DNA from: Epiperipatus broadwayi | Lineage: Eukaryota > Onychophora > Udeonychophora > Euonychophora > Peripatidae | Assembly (NCBI GenBank): GCA_028023455.1 | Contig: JAQFVV010000143.1 | Span: 844,001 to 908,000 of the forward strand | Reading direction: 5' to 3' | Length of the DNA stretch: 64,000 nucleotides | In this document: positions 12,689 through 25,769 of the stretch, in pieces | Layout of the letters: the number at the start of each line of letters is the position of its first letter | Position numbering within the stretch: the first letter of the stretch is position 1 | The notes under the pieces: generated by a model | Database searches by the model: none | The model's input: only the letters and a program-made list of their open reading frames with translations | What the model was told of the DNA's origin: nothing | Program-made: the position numbers and the translations under genes

Positions 12689-15040
12689 AACATACTGAGA
12701 GAATTTTTATTGTTTATACATGTAGTTTTAAATATATATTTAAGATTAAAATTCTGTATGTAGTTTTAGCAGATTAATACAAAAGATTTAATCCATCTCA
12801 TATTTGTATTATATAAACTAACTGCATAAAAAGTATGTTATTAATATATAAATATATTGATAATCTACTTTTAAAAATGACATGGGTACATGTCCATAAC
12901 TAGTAAGCATTTACTGATAAATCAAAGCATGAAAATGTAAAAATCCACATTATTTATTTACATTGATATAGAGTTTTATTAACAAAAACCTTTATACATC
13001 TTTTTAGATTGACATAAAGTCATTCAGATCTTTTACTTTCATTCAAATAAACTATTTAAATTAATTATATGAATATTATTTATAAAGGTTGATTAAAACT
13101 ATTGATGATATAGCTAATAGATGAGAATGCTAATTTTATTTTTCAATATGATGACATCTTTCATATTTCCATTATAAAATGAATAAATATGAATAGACCT
13201 TTCTGTTTATCATTACTGACATTCAGTGATATCCTTTTTGTACAGTAACATTGAATGTGTCACATTATTTTCATGCTTAGCATTTCTGGCGATTCTAAAA
13301 ATGCAGTCTGTGTGAGTGCTACCATCATTAACATAGCTAAACTCAGAAAAAAAGAGAAAGTAGGAACCAGATTATTGCACTGACAATTACTGACTGACAC
13401 AGTTATAGTAAAAAAGTTCATACTAAAACTTAACATTTGCTTTTATTCTCTACAGTTTTCACTATTATGTATAATATAATAATCCTATTACTCATATATT
13501 AGTCTATGCCCAGATCCAAGCGACTGAACCTGCAAAAGAAAGTAGATTCAAAAAATATTAGTGCCATCAACTGAAGCCAAACCAAATAATGGAAAAAATA
13601 AGACAATGCACATTACCATTCTGTCAGACAATTGGAAATATGCTTAAATCTTAAATCAAGTCCAGATAATTTGTTTTGATTTATTCATACAAATATATTT
13701 AATACATATATATATTAAAAATATTTTTCCAAAATATGTATAGTCAAATAGTTATTGCTCAGATTATGTGATGTTAAGACACCAAAGTATGGTGTTGAAT
13801 TTGATTAAATCAGTCCTAGGTCTATCATGTTATTATTGTACTAAATCACTTAAAAGCAATGTTGCCAGTAATAGTTTTTTCGATTATAATTGTTAAGAAA
13901 TTAATTTATAGTGTAATATTATTATCTAACATAACTGATAGATGAAACCACTAAAATAAAAAATAAAAGATGTAAATGTATACAACTAAAGTGTTACGTC
14001 ATATTAAAAAAAAACATAAATAGAAAAAAAAAATGCATAGCTGATCTATTTTGATTATGCTCTGTAAATCATCTCAATTTCATATTTAAAGCAGTTTTTC
14101 ATACTATCCAATTAACATAGCCTATAATTACCTGAAAAGAATTTCAAATATAGCAATGTGAATGGAAATTATTATTTTACTAATAATTTTAATCCCCCTC
14201 CCCTCTGTCTTTTTTTCAAAACAATCACTGGAATAATTTTAACTAATATATTTTAGCATTTGGTAATTTACTGTTATACAGAATATCTAACGTCAACAGT
14301 GTAGTTAGCTTTTTTTTTCCAATTTGTTATATCATTTATTTTGAATAAATTTTAAATTCTTTACTATAATATAAAAAATTTAAAAACTATTATTTTAGCA
14401 AATAAAACTCTTGACAGAATATTAAATAAGTTTTTAAAATGAAAATACAATATTTCAAAACAAACAGAAGCTTAAGTTTTTTTTTTATTTGCTTGTAGTA
14501 AACAAAAGGACTTGTATTGTGTATAATTATACAGCAAACATTTGATTATTTTGAAATAATATAACGTTTACTGTCACCACTCAGCTAATTTTTAGGGGCA
14601 AAAATGTCTGCTGAATTCTAAAACAAAAATAACTAAATTACTTTCTCATAAAACAAAATATAAATAACTTTGCGGTGTTTACAAATACGAAGGATCTGTT
14701 AATATGAACAGTACTTACAGTGATTTACAGCCTTTTAATTCCAAACAAACAAAAAAAATTAAGAAATTAGTATAATTATTTAGATATTAATAAATAATTA
14801 TTTTGCAACTGATTTATTTTGACAAAGCAGAATTATAATCCGCAAGATATGATTTTAATCGAAACAAAATTGTATTAACCGTTGCTTTTTTCTTTTAAAA
14901 AAACATCAAATTGGAAACGAATAAATATCTTTATACTGTTCTTCCATAAAATAATAATCAGAAAATAATAAATTCCTACAACAGCTATATAAATATCAAA
15001 ATTTTTTATATACATAAAAAGCCTTTTCCAGAACCTGATT
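12689..15040. other. AT-rich region, no gene seen
   Basis: AT-rich sequence with homopolymer tracts; nothing interpretable on either strand. A slightly less AT-rich patch at 13250-13400 has no long frame. Confidence 0.45.
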
Positions 15041-15049
15041 TTTGTGCTC

Positions 15050-15485
15050 TTTGATGTGATGTGATGTATTGTGGCTTCTCCTTAAACGAAGTCAAGAATA
15101 TCTCAGCAATTATGCCCAGATAAACCTGTTAGCCACTTTATTTTACATTCCCCACTCTAAATTTACCCATAATCTGCTCTATCCCATTTCCATAACATAA
15201 TCGTTGTCAACTCTATAACCTTTATATCTAAATCCCCCTTATCTTTTCCCAAACCCAGCATAAAAACCAATAATTCACTTTCTGTATAATCACTCTTTTC
15301 ATATTTATTTTTCCACAACTTCATTATATGTACCCTTTCTGTTTTCAAACATTTACATTCAATTAACAAATGCCTAATATTTTCTATTCCTTCCTTACAT
15401 AATTTACAAAATAAATCACCCACATTTTTCCATTTACATGTATATTCTTTTGTAGCTAAAGATCCCGTTAGAGCCTTAAACAATA
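15050..15485 (-). pseudogene. 3'-terminal fragment of a non-LTR retrotransposon ORF2
   Basis: The 106-residue reading frame at 15483-15163 contains a Cys/His cluster, FCKLCKEGIENIRHLLIEC, of the CX2C...H...C type found downstream of the RT domain in many LINE ORF2 proteins. A basic/Trp-containing tail follows. The frame starts abruptly with no RT upstream, so the copy is 5'-truncated. On the minus strand the end runs into a short ACATC-type tandem (15052-15070), which resembles a LINE 3' tail. Clade is not resolved. Confidence 0.6.
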
Positions 15486-15825
15486 AACTACTTTCCTTAC
15501 TATTATCATATATTAACTCACACTATATTATCATATATTAACTACGTTAACCATAAAACCATCTAGTGTTCAATAATGAAATTAAAACAACCAACACCAA
15601 TATAAATCATTAACATAAATCAAAACCTACATATAAATCCAGTAATTACAAAATAATTAACTATATCATAACAATATAATAAATTAAATTACATGCATTT
15701 TTTTTTTTTACAATTATATATATATATGTCAATTTATATAATTTTCCATTCATTTTCAATTAACCAATTATTAACTAAATTTATAGAAGGCTTTTAAATA
15801 TTCATATAATTATTTAAATTATTTT

Positions 15826-16419
15826 TAATATGTTTCATATGTTTGTCTTCTTTTTGGATCTTTGATGTAATTTAAATATTTAATACTTTTTGTAGCATCT
15901 ATTCCAGGGGTCCCCAACCCTATGCTCGCGGGCACCATGGTGCCCACAGACCATTTTACGCATGCCCATCGCTATCCGAACATGATAAAAAATTATTTAT
16001 CTGATACAAATAAATTTAATTTTTAAAATTTCTTATAAATTATTGTATTATATTGTAATCAAATTGTAGGGCATACTATACTTTTACAGCATAAAAATAT
16101 AAATGTTAATTATATACTAAAATTTTATTTTTGAAATAAATATTTTTTTGTACATTATGTATATTATTAACAATATCCAGCTATAAATTAACATTGAAAA
16201 AATAAATAGTGCCCGCCCCCTAACATTGAAAAAAATAAATGGTGCCCACCACCTGGCCGGTATTATAGAATGTGCTCTTAAGTGTAAAAAGGTTGGGGAC
16301 CCCTGATCTATTCTATGCCCATATTTTAAGTAATGAATATATAATGCATATTTATCATCTCTTCTATTAATTGCATTATTATGTTCTTTGGCTCTTACCT
16401 CTAATTGTTTGCCAGTATG
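15826..16419 (-). pseudogene. Penelope-like element fragment: GIY-YIG C-terminus, interrupted by hAT element
   Basis: On the minus strand, 16419-16306 reads HTGKQLEVRAKEHNNAINRR and onward to a GHRID motif, like the R...H half of the GIY-YIG nuclease domain of PLEs. The frame stops being meaningful at the hAT element (15905-16305). It resumes in phase at 15896 with ATKSIKYLNYIKDPKRRQ and ends at a stop at 15826-15828. Removing the hAT plus one 8 bp target copy leaves one open frame, so the hAT arrived second. The lineage differs in sequence from the PLE at 41.7-45.2 kb. The reverse transcriptase is absent, so this is a truncated relic. Confidence 0.7.
15905..16305. mobile_element. non-autonomous hAT element, copy A
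   Basis: It is 401 bp with perfect 15 bp terminal inverted repeats, CAGGGGTCCCCAACC at the left and its reverse complement at the right. It is flanked by an exact 8 bp target duplication ATCTATTC (15897-15904 and 16306-16313). These TIRs and the 8 bp duplication are diagnostic of the hAT superfamily. There is no transposase, so it must be mobilised in trans. It is close in sequence and length to copy B at 17973-18371. Confidence 0.93.
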
Positions 16420-16518
16420 CCCCCCAAAAAATTATTAAAATACCAATTTTGCACTACAATTGGAATTCCCTTACCATCTTAGGTAGTGGATAAGTGACTT
16501 TCCTTTTAAACTTAAGTC

Positions 16519-19180
16519 ATGAAAGGGCTTAAATGCCCTAAATCTGCTGATGGCAAGATAAATATTCAAAGCGCTAGTTGCTCAAGTTTTAACATTAAAA
16601 AGGATCAAAATAATTCAGTAGGTAAAGGTATTTTCATAGAACAAAAAGATAATGTTTCTTTTAATAGAGAAAACTCATTTAATAATAAATTCATAGTAAT
16701 GGATGCGGATTTAGAATCCAAAGTTATTACATATAAAAACGATATTGAATTTTCGAACATGGGGGAAAATGTAGAATTAGCATTCGAAAAACAAAATATT
16801 TGTCCTTTTGATGGAAATAACAGTTCAATAACGCATAATGTAGATAATGCTAAGATTTTTATAGATAAATCTGAAGTCAATACTGAAAATCAAGAATGTA
16901 AAGGTATAAAATCAAAACATAAAAGTTACGAGCAATCTAAATGACCGTATTTTAATTAAGAACAAAGTTATTTCAAAACAGAAAAATACAGATAAAATAG
17001 AAATAGATAATTGGAAAATACTAATTTTCAATGTTTAAATTTTTCAGAAACTCAATCAGATAGAAAAATAATAAATTTTGAAAGTATAAACACTCATCGC
17101 AGCTTTAAAAAATCGCAGGATGGCGCTATTCAGAACACTAATAAAAAATACGATTTATCTCTATCAAAAAAAAAATCAGTATAAGTGCAATACAGAGAGC
17201 TGGAATATTAACTTAAAAAATACTTCCTTCATATGAGACACAATCTCATGCACTTTCAGATGAAGATGAATTCTTAGGAATAATAGATTTAAATTTCAAT
17301 CATGACATACACAAATCTAATTCAGAAATTATCATTCCTGAAGTACAATGTGATGATGAATCATATTATAAAATACACACAAACTTTAATTATTCTATTC
17401 CATATATATTACCTAGATCCGTCACAAATTATACAAGTGACAAAACACTTATAATGAAAATTACCAATCATCAAATAAACCTTTTCAAATTTCCTATTGA
17501 AAGATTTTCAACAATGCTTGCGGAAAAAAAAATAGGGCTAGGAATAAATAGAATATTAAGTCATCCTAATGATAGATATATCATAGCTGAATCCAAATCT
17601 TGATGAGAAAAAAATTCTTTCAAGAATACAGTTAAAACTTTAGATGATAAATTTATCATATACACTGACAACAATAGACTGACAACTTTACAAGGAATTA
17701 TTAAAAATTGCATACTAAATTTTGATAGTGATGAGTTGCAATCAATACTAGCTAAGTATGGAAAAACTGATAGATTCAAGTACTGGTTTGATCACAATTC
17801 CAAAGACCAGTTTCTTTTACATTAACTCTCAAAAAAAGTGTATCTGCGACAGATATTCCCACTATTATTCATTCAAGAGGCTCACCAATGATATTATCAT
17901 TTCGTGGCATTGTTCCACAATGTTTTTTCTGTAAAGAATTGACACATGTTATTAAAGACTGTCCTTTTAGAACAGGGGTCCCCAACCCTATGCCCGTGGG
18001 CACCATGGCGTCCGCAGACCATTTTACGTGTGCCCGCCACTATCCGAACACGATAAAAAATTATTTATCTGATACAAATAAATTTAATTTTTAAAATTTC
18101 TTATAAATTATTGTATTATATTGTAATCAAATTGTAGGGCATACTATACTTTTACAGCGTAAAAATATAAATGTTAATTATATGTTAAAATTTTATTTTT
18201 GCAATAAATATTTTTTTGTACATTATGTGTATTATTAACAATATCCAACTATAAATTTACATTGAAAAAATAAATGGTGCCCGCCATCTGGTTGAAAAAA
18301 ATAAATGGTGCCCGCCACCTGGCCGGTATTATATAATGTGCTCTTAAGTGCAAAAAGGTTGGGGACCCCTGTTCTAGAATATGTAAGCATTGCGTGATTA
18401 AAAGAAACAGAATGCACAAATATCTCGCAAAACAAGAAGCTTCCAAAGAAATCAATTTGATAACTGACAAGATTACTTCAAAAAATCTCATGTATTTGGA
18501 TGGCTCTACAATTGAAATAAATAAAAATACTTAACAGATGTGGATAAAAATGTAATAATACGCTCTTCTAAAAATTCTAAACTTAAAAATGAATTTAAAA
18601 ATCAGCATAACAACTTATCTAATACATTATATAAAAACATCAAGATATCACTCTCCAGCATCTAATATTTCTAATGCAGAGTTAGAAACATAAAGAAAAT
18701 ATAACACAACAAAATGAGATTCATACTAATATTAGAAAAAAAGAAATGATTCCATCAGAAATATTTATTTGATCAATGTGTTTCAAATCAAGAGAGTGAC
18801 AATAACTCAGAAAGTACATTAAATGAAAACAATAACTAAAATAATAAGGGACAAAACAAAGAAAAGAAAATGAAAAAAGAAAAAACATAGTCAACTCAGT
18901 GGACTGAGTTCAGATGATGAAATTACAGATAACAACATATCTGTAGATACATTTTTAGATCTTGCAAATCAAACTCAAATAGAAAATTCAAACAAAAGAA
19001 GGAAAGGTGGAATTACAAATCTGATCAATGACCAAAATATATAGCATAAATCTCAGTCAAAGATAGACTCTATAAAAGACATTGAAGAGTCACTACAGTT
19101 TACATTAGATGAATCCTCATAAATAAATTTGATTCAAGATTTTCATTTTAGTGATTATGAGAAGACATCTTCTTAATAAG
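16519..19180 (+). pseudogene. LINE copy 1, ORF1 (zinc-knuckle nucleic-acid-binding protein), decayed
   Basis: A Lys/Asn-rich N-terminal frame (16519-16944, 141 residues) is followed by broken frames. Around 17880-17960 they carry a CCHC zinc knuckle, CFFCKELTHVIKDC (CX2CX4HX4C). A second CX2C (CKHC) follows, and an acidic/basic tail runs to about 19130 with LSGLSSDDEITDNN. Several stops and frameshifts break it, and a 399 bp hAT element sits between the two Cys clusters. The same layout occurs in the minus-strand copy at 58.1-59.1 kb. The role in the parent LINE would be RNA binding and packaging. The exact start is uncertain. Confidence 0.7.
17973..18371. mobile_element. non-autonomous hAT element, copy B
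   Basis: It is 399 bp with the same perfect 15 bp TIRs as copy A and flanks TTTTAGAA / TTCTAGAA (17965-17972 and 18372-18379), an 8 bp target duplication with one mismatch. It splits the LINE ORF1 zinc-finger region; excising it with one target copy restores the frame from DCPFR into ICKHC. The interior has two adjacent copies of a GAAAAAAATAAATGGTGCCC block near the right end. Short reverse ORFs at 18235-18491 are element sequence read antisense. Confidence 0.92.
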
Positions 19181-19219
19181 GTCTGCATTTTTCTGTCTAT
19201 AAATTAAGTATATTAAAAT

Positions 19220-22200
19220 GTTTCTCAACCTTCATCAAAATTTTACTTCTTTCAAAATTAACACAAGTGGATACAAAACTAATAATTCCAATATCAAAAT
19301 TATTGCTGCAAATGTAAGAGGCATAAATTCGATAAAAAAAAGTACATGCTATTAAAAATTAGCTTGAGATGCAATCTCATCAAATTTTTCTTATGGCTGA
19401 AACAAAAATTCATAGCTCATCAAACTATATGATACATCAACTTTTAGAAAATTTTGGTTATCTAAAATTCTCTATTGCTGCCACAGTTTTAAGTGGTATT
19501 GGTATAATTATTAATAAAAATTTGCCTCCATCATCCTTCAAAATTATATACATTGATAACAATATAGTAATTACAATGTTCATCTATAATAATTTTGCAT
19601 TTAACTTTGCTTTTATATACATTCAAAATTCTGTTAGTTCCTTTCTTTACATTATTAATACAATAAATATGGTACTAAGAACAAGTTCATTGCCATTAAT
19701 TCTATTAGGAGATTTTAACATTAAATATAGTGAATTTAACTCTAAATATCTGCACCTTCTTTCATCAAAATTAATCTGTGGTCAAGGTTTCCTCCCTCCT
19801 GATGCATTTTTATTCTACACACAGTCTACAAAATCTTTAATAGACTTATTTTACTACACTCCAAATATTCATTTTCAAATACAGGCAACTCTTCAACCAA
19901 ATAATTTCTCAGATCATTGAAATTAATACACAATTTCAAAATTCAACTGCAAATTGCAGCCAAAAAAACTATTAGAATGTCAACTCGTTCATCCACACCT
20001 GAAGCAATTATCTCAGAATCATATATCTATTTCTTTAAAGTAAATATTAATAAACTACTAATTGAAGAAGCATGGTTTACCCTGATTGAGGTATTTAAAT
20101 CCATTATTAGCAACTATTCAAAAAAATTAAAAGGTCCAATAAGATTATTGCAAGACTTTACTGATATTAACACTCAGTTTTCAAAAATTCCATGTAACAC
20201 AGACAACATAAACATAATCTCTAAATTAAAACTGGAATATAGAGCACAGCAGAAAAAGTTAGCAGAATACCTTGCTATCAAAAGAGCCAGTGCATATATC
20301 AATGCACAAAACTGCTGGATTCATGGATATATCCGTTGGGCTTTTGGAGCTTGCAACAAAAAGATTATTCCATCTATGATACAATGAAATTGTAAATCAC
20401 TAATTGGTTATCAAATGATAAATGAAATTAAACATTTTTTTCAAGAAAAACTTCAACAAATATGAGAAATGCCACACAAGATATGGCACATTTCAGATGA
20501 AACAAACTTTAACATCATTTCTAAGAAATCAATCAGAAACAAACTTGAATCTTTTCCAGATCATACTCATCCAGGTATTCATGGAATTTCTTGCTTTATT
20601 TTATTACATCTCAGCCAATTTTTAATTCCAATCATTACAAAGATGGCAAATTATCAAGCCTATAGAAACCAAAACAGTCCTGATCTATACCCTATTTCAA
20701 TGGCACCTTTCATTAAAAAAAATAAATCACCTACACAACTAACTAGTCTCAGACCCACTGCTAATAATTAAGATCATTGAATCAACAATTAAAGATGCTA
20801 TACAAGAAATCAATCTTTCTTGCATCAACAAAAGCCAATATGTCAGGAAAGGTTCATCTTCAACATTAGCCATGGTACACATTAAGTTGTTAGTAGATTA
20901 TCTACATAAACATAAAAAAATAAAACCTGTAGCTGTTCAACTTGATGTTGCCACTGCTTTTGACTCGGTAAGAACATGACAATAATACGCCCAAAGCATA
21001 TATTCAAATTGTATCAAACCTACTCAGAAATAGGCAAATATGCATCTCAATAAATGGAAGAACATCAAGCTTCTTTAAACCATATATGTCTATTCTGCAG
21101 GGCTCACCACTAAGTGCTCTTCTTTTTATTATCTATCTGAAGCCTCGGCTTGTTCAAATAGAAAGGCAGCTGCCTGGCATCTTTATCAAAAATTTAAACA
21201 GAGAAGTCAAAGTACTGGCGTATATAGATGATGTCTTGGTCATACTTTCTTCTTATAAACACATTCTTCAATTATATTTCATACTTGATAATTATACAGA
21301 AAAATTTAAACTTAAATTCAATATGCACCACAAAACTTTCTTGGTCTTCCTTTCCATAAATCACCCTCTTTTATGGCCAGGGAAGTACAAAATAACTTCT
21401 TACCTTCAGCAAATAAAATAATTAATTAATTATCAAAGGTCTATTTATTTTTACATAGAAAGTTATCACTATTAAACGTAATACTATTTCCTAAAATAAA
21501 CTATTTTCTCCCAATCATAAAGTCAATAAAAAGATTTGAATGCAAAATCAACACATTATGTTCAAAACTGTTCTGGTGTGGAAAAAGTGTAGCAATATAT
21601 CTTGCTGGAATGCAGGGACCTCGACAGATTAATGGTCTTTCACTGCATTCCATTAGCACAATATGTTTCCAAAATTCTTTCAACATACTTATTATGATTA
21701 ATCATGATATTGGATATAATAGTGCTCCATTAACAATTCAACCTATAGACAGACCACCACCTAAAGAGTCAGATTGGATAACAACAATTAGTAACATTAT
21801 TAACAAACACCAAGGACATAATAATTCTTCTAATATGAACAAGATTAAATACTGGGAAGCATACTACCTAATTTATTTTGAAATTAACATACCCATAAGT
21901 AAGCTCTATCTTTCTAATAAAAAAAATATATTATTTTAGAAGATGGAGTTTTGAAGCAAAATTCCTTGACTTCATACTTAAAATAAGTCTGACCTCCTTA
22001 CCAACAAATTTATTTCTATCATACAATAGAGGTTATTCTAGTATTGTTCATATATGCAATCTATGCTTGCTTGAGAATGAAACAATAGAACACATTACAC
22101 ACAGATACATTAAACTCAAAGAGATTAGGGAACTGATCTATTTAAGTTCAAAAGTTAACTATGAAACAATATCATCAATAAACAACAGCATTGCAAGCAA

Positions 22201-22380
22201 AAATTATGCCTGGATAAGACTATCTATTTTCCACACTTATGCAATTTGGACAACCCGATGTAAGCTAATTTTTGAATTTCTAACACCGAATGTGAAAGAA
22301 ATATATATAAAAAAGTTAACTAAAATTAAACAAAGAGATAAAGCCATTGGTCCTCAAAACATAGTTAATGAGACTTGAAA
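19220..22380 (+). pseudogene. LINE copy 1, ORF2: APE endonuclease and reverse transcriptase, decayed
   Basis: The endonuclease is readable from about 19290 to 19918. It shows ANVRGIN, the MAETKI glutamate motif, LLGDFN, SLIDLFYYTP and a terminal SDH, which covers the usual APE catalytic set. A TGA directly after SDH truncates the frame. RT pieces follow: VAVQLDVATAFDS near 20930, LQGSPLSALLF at about 21092, and the active-site box AYIDDVLVIL at about 21216. C-terminal segments include CNLCLLENE...H near 22050-22100. There are multiple stops and frameshifts. The protein would nick DNA and prime reverse transcription at the target. Organisation and EN type fit the L1/Tx1-like LINEs, but clade assignment is an inference. 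Confidence 0.8.
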
Positions 22381-22599
22381 TTATTAGACATTAATGAACT
22401 ATGCTCAGCATAATTTAACTTGCTCTCTTTACTCTTCTTATTTGTTTTTAAATACAGAACTCTTTACAAGCAAAATGTTTATCTTAAACAACTCTCATCA
22501 TTATCATATTTTATTAATAGCACAATATGAAAAGACATTGTAAATAAAAAAATTGTAATATCTATATAAAATAAATTTATTTGAATAAAAAAACTAAGC

Positions 22600-23245
22600 A
22601 AATGTTATTAGCTCAAGAGGAAAAAAAACACAATCTATTTTATCTAGTTCTAAAACTGTACAGATAACTTTAGAAAAAAGACAAAACTTTAATAAAATAC
22701 AGTTTATTAAAGTTGAATTGTAAGTAGGGATAACTGGAGAATAAAAGACAAGCAAAAAAAGACTTCTTCAGTAATGTTCATTAAATAATAATTGAAATAA
22801 AATGACTTTTAGTATATTTGTATTGTAATTTGTTCTGGCCAGAGAATATGATTATTGACATTAATTTTAGAACAAAACTTTAAATAGCCCACTGCAGGTC
22901 AAAGATGTATCTGTAATTCATCTACAGAAAAATAGTAAAAAAAAATCAATCCTCACCAGGTTTGTCCTATGATATCTGGTTTAGCTAAAGGAAGCTATCT
23001 AAAAGAAAATTATATGAATCAGCACCCATCTTGCACATAATATCATATTTTTAAAATACCTATGTAAGAATTAATACCCTTCATTAACTTTAGTCATTTG
23101 TATAAGCATGAGTTCTTGATGCTTTGACATAACACTAAAAGTGCTTGAAGCCTTAAAGATTTCTAGGTTCCATTCTATCTTGAACCCTAGACTATGAGAA
23201 TAGCAGAAAGATATACTAAGTACCACATCTAGAGAATCTTTTGGT
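22600..23245. other. AT-rich spacer
   Basis: No coding frame was recognised. The block 22880-22920 (AGCCCACTGCAGGTCAAAGA) resembles 8425-8465. It also loosely resembles the RTE 3'-end block near 28125, so it may be a small repeat relic. Confidence 0.4.
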
Positions 23246-23249
23246 ATTA

Positions 23250-23757
23250 ATATAATATCAACTAAACAAGTATATAAAAATAAATGCATAAAAAGGAATT
23301 ACTATGAAAGTGAATGGTGTGATCAAAATTAGCAAATATTACAACAAACATAACTTTTGATAAAACTGGAGAGGGTAAAGTAATTACTACTCTTTACCCT
23401 ATCTGTTGTGCATATATGTATGTGTTTTAATAAATCTATATTTATAAGAGTTGCTTACAATTGACATTTTATATATTTTTTTATATTCTCACATGATTGT
23501 ATCATACCTAACTCATCATAACAAGATCTTTATTGCTTTATTCTAAACAAAATATTGAATCATTTTTTAAATCTAATCTTGTTAATAGTAGTATAATTTT
23601 TTGAGTGTTATTTTTTATTGATATTTTAACTTTAATCTTTTTTCCTACTTTTATTCAAATATTTAACATTATAATCACACCATTCACTTTCATAGTAATT
23701 CCTTTTTATGCATGTATTTTTATATACTTGCTTAGTTGTAGGCAAAGTATGATATTA
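23250..23757. mobile_element. ~0.5 kb inverted-repeat element (MITE-like)
   Basis: The arm at 23260-23323, including GGAATTACTATGAAAGTGAA, recurs almost perfectly as reverse complement at 23673-23738. A further TAATATCA/TGATATTA pair lies just outside. The ~350 bp between is non-coding AT-rich sequence with a small hairpin AGGGTAAAG...CTTTACCCT (23373-23400). No target duplication was resolved, so an inverted local duplication is also possible. The reverse ORF at 23071-23289 overlaps the arm and is not supported. Confidence 0.65.
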
Positions 23758-23759
23758 AA

Positions 23760-24820
23760 CTATTAACAGGCATATGATTCGTTGAAATAGACTACAATAT
23801 GATTGTAGCTGTTTTATTTTTTGCAACAGTTAATAAATTTCAAAAACGTAGATGATACACATGGGAAATATTCTTTAATGGTCAGTTAAGTTTAAAAATA
23901 TATTGTTACTTTTTATATAATGCTCTTAAATCTGCAAGCTATTTACTATTGCACTAAATTAGACAAAACACTAATTGTTATAAATATAGCTAATCTAAAA
24001 CACAGATAATTCAAAATAAAATAAAATGAATAATTTGAAAACTTTTGAAATAACTGGAAAAAAATCTGGGAAGTCTAAGATGATTATAAATCACTACAAA
24101 AGAAATTCAATTTGAAAAAAGAATTGCATTGGTTACATTTTTAGAAATATTTTAAAATATAAATTAGAAGAGTCAGTTTTGTTTTTGATTACATTGACTT
24201 TATAAAGATTAAACAAATTTTATTGTATATATATCATTGTGAAAGAAAGCAATCATACATTGTTCTCCAAATAAATCCTAGATATGATATAGAATAAAAT
24301 ATCTTTATATAACAACAAAATAATATATGACAATAGCTGTAATATAATCATATTTGTTCTCCAAATATGGTGTTATTAAAAATGTTATAAACATAATGCC
24401 AAAAATGACCACCAGGAATCAATGACCTTTTGATGTCATTTAATGTATAAAACTGGAGTTAGACATTATAAAATTTATTATATCAACATTAATTATATAA
24501 ATAAATATTATTTTTTATAGACAACCTATGATGTGTATGCATTCCCCAATAACTTATTTATTCTATTTTACAATTTTTCAAATAGAATATATATGATATT
24601 GGCAATTGCTTAGGCTGGCTATAAGGTATCTTTTAATAATTGGAACAAATAGCTTGCTGTGCCTTGTGAATTAATGCAGGTATTTTATCTCCTTAAAGTT
24701 ATATATATATCATTAATAAAACATAATAATGTTATTATGATAAGGTTATTCTCGATGAGTTTAAGTAAAAAGAAGAAAATTGTGCATTTAAATTGTTTTA
24801 CACTTAAGCCAATAAACATC
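23760..24820. other. AT-rich region, no gene seen
   Basis: No recognisable frames or repeat ends were seen. Confidence 0.45.
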
Positions 24821-24824
24821 ACAT

Positions 24825-25105
24825 GATCACCATTTCTTATGCTTGCTTATAACTATTATTAAAACAGGAAAAACTCACTATACATATTGCCACTCACAGC
24901 AAGCTAGAGTAATCAATGGATGCCAGAAGTCTTGTGCATAGGTATGGGAATTTTATAAGCCATATATCTACAGACTTTCTGATAAAATATTAAAACATAG
25001 ATTTGCACATATTTCTATAATATTTAATAAAAATACAACAATAAAAGAAAGTGTTTCATGTTTAAGACAATGACAAAGAATTAACAATAGCAAACTGTCC
25101 ATACG
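24825..25105 (+). repeat. fragment of the 5.6-6.8 kb palindromic repeat family
   Basis: The sequence CACATGATCACCATTTCTTA is followed by the module with AACTCACTATACATATTGCC and AGAGTAATCAATGGATGCCA, matching the module at 6000-6100 and 6240-6330. After about 150 unrelated bases, a short AAACTGTCCATACGGTAGTG block (about 25090) resembles the module start again. This shows the module is a dispersed repeat family. Confidence 0.7.
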
Positions 25106-25109
25106 GTAG

Positions 25110-25765
25110 TGCAAATGACAAAGAAGCAGATTCCAAAGCTAAAGATCTTTAAATTGAAGTTCAAAGCTGTCACTTTCAATTCTTGAAAGTCACATGACCT
25201 CTGAAATGACAGCTATTAAATTATTCTGCAAAAGAATGAAAGGGGTTTCAGGTAAAAATGCAAATTAAAAAATGGTAATCTAATAGATTGATTCAAATAA
25301 ATTTTATTCTTAAATATATATATGTTTTATTATTTTTCTGAGCACAAGTGATTTGGGAAAGTTGGCATTCAGTTATACATAAAATCAATACTATAATAAC
25401 TCAAATGGATTATCTATAAAATAACAAAAAGCACATAAAAATAGCCTTAAGAGGTGATTTATACTTGATGCTTGATAGTCAACATATAAGAATAGAATAA
25501 TTTGAAAAAGGTTTAACAAATAAAAATTGAGATAAGTCCAAGTTCAAAGGAACAGGCATAATTTTGCATAAAGAATAATATACATAAACTGAGATGAGAA
25601 AAAGAAAAATAACATGAAAATCAATATAACAATGATTAAAAAATTCAGCCAAGTGAAATGTACCATGTGTCCAGATCAACTCCTTTTTGGTCTCTTAATT
25701 CATTCAATAATAATAGTAATAACTGTTTGATTTCTCTCCCTCATTTTTTTATTGAGTGGTACAAA
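25110..25765. other. AT-rich region, no gene seen
   Basis: Only short frames without motifs were seen, for example 25479-25679 reverse, which is hydrophobic and AT-driven. Nothing else is supportable. Confidence 0.4.
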
Positions 25766-25769
25766 ATCT

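Larger units (their letters stand above)
16430..22560 (+). mobile_element. near full-length two-ORF LINE, copy 1
   Basis: This is the extent of the element holding the ORF1 and ORF2 described here. The 5' limit is set only by the end of the PLE fragment, and the 3' limit is near an A-rich stretch at about 22540-22590. No target duplication was identified. The element is too decayed to be active. Confidence 0.6.

Noticed and set aside
16605-16880. 91-residue reverse ORF
   Set aside because: Antisense to the LINE ORF1 N-terminal frame.
23071-23289. 72-residue reverse ORF
   Set aside because: Includes the arm of the inverted-repeat element and has no recognisable domain.
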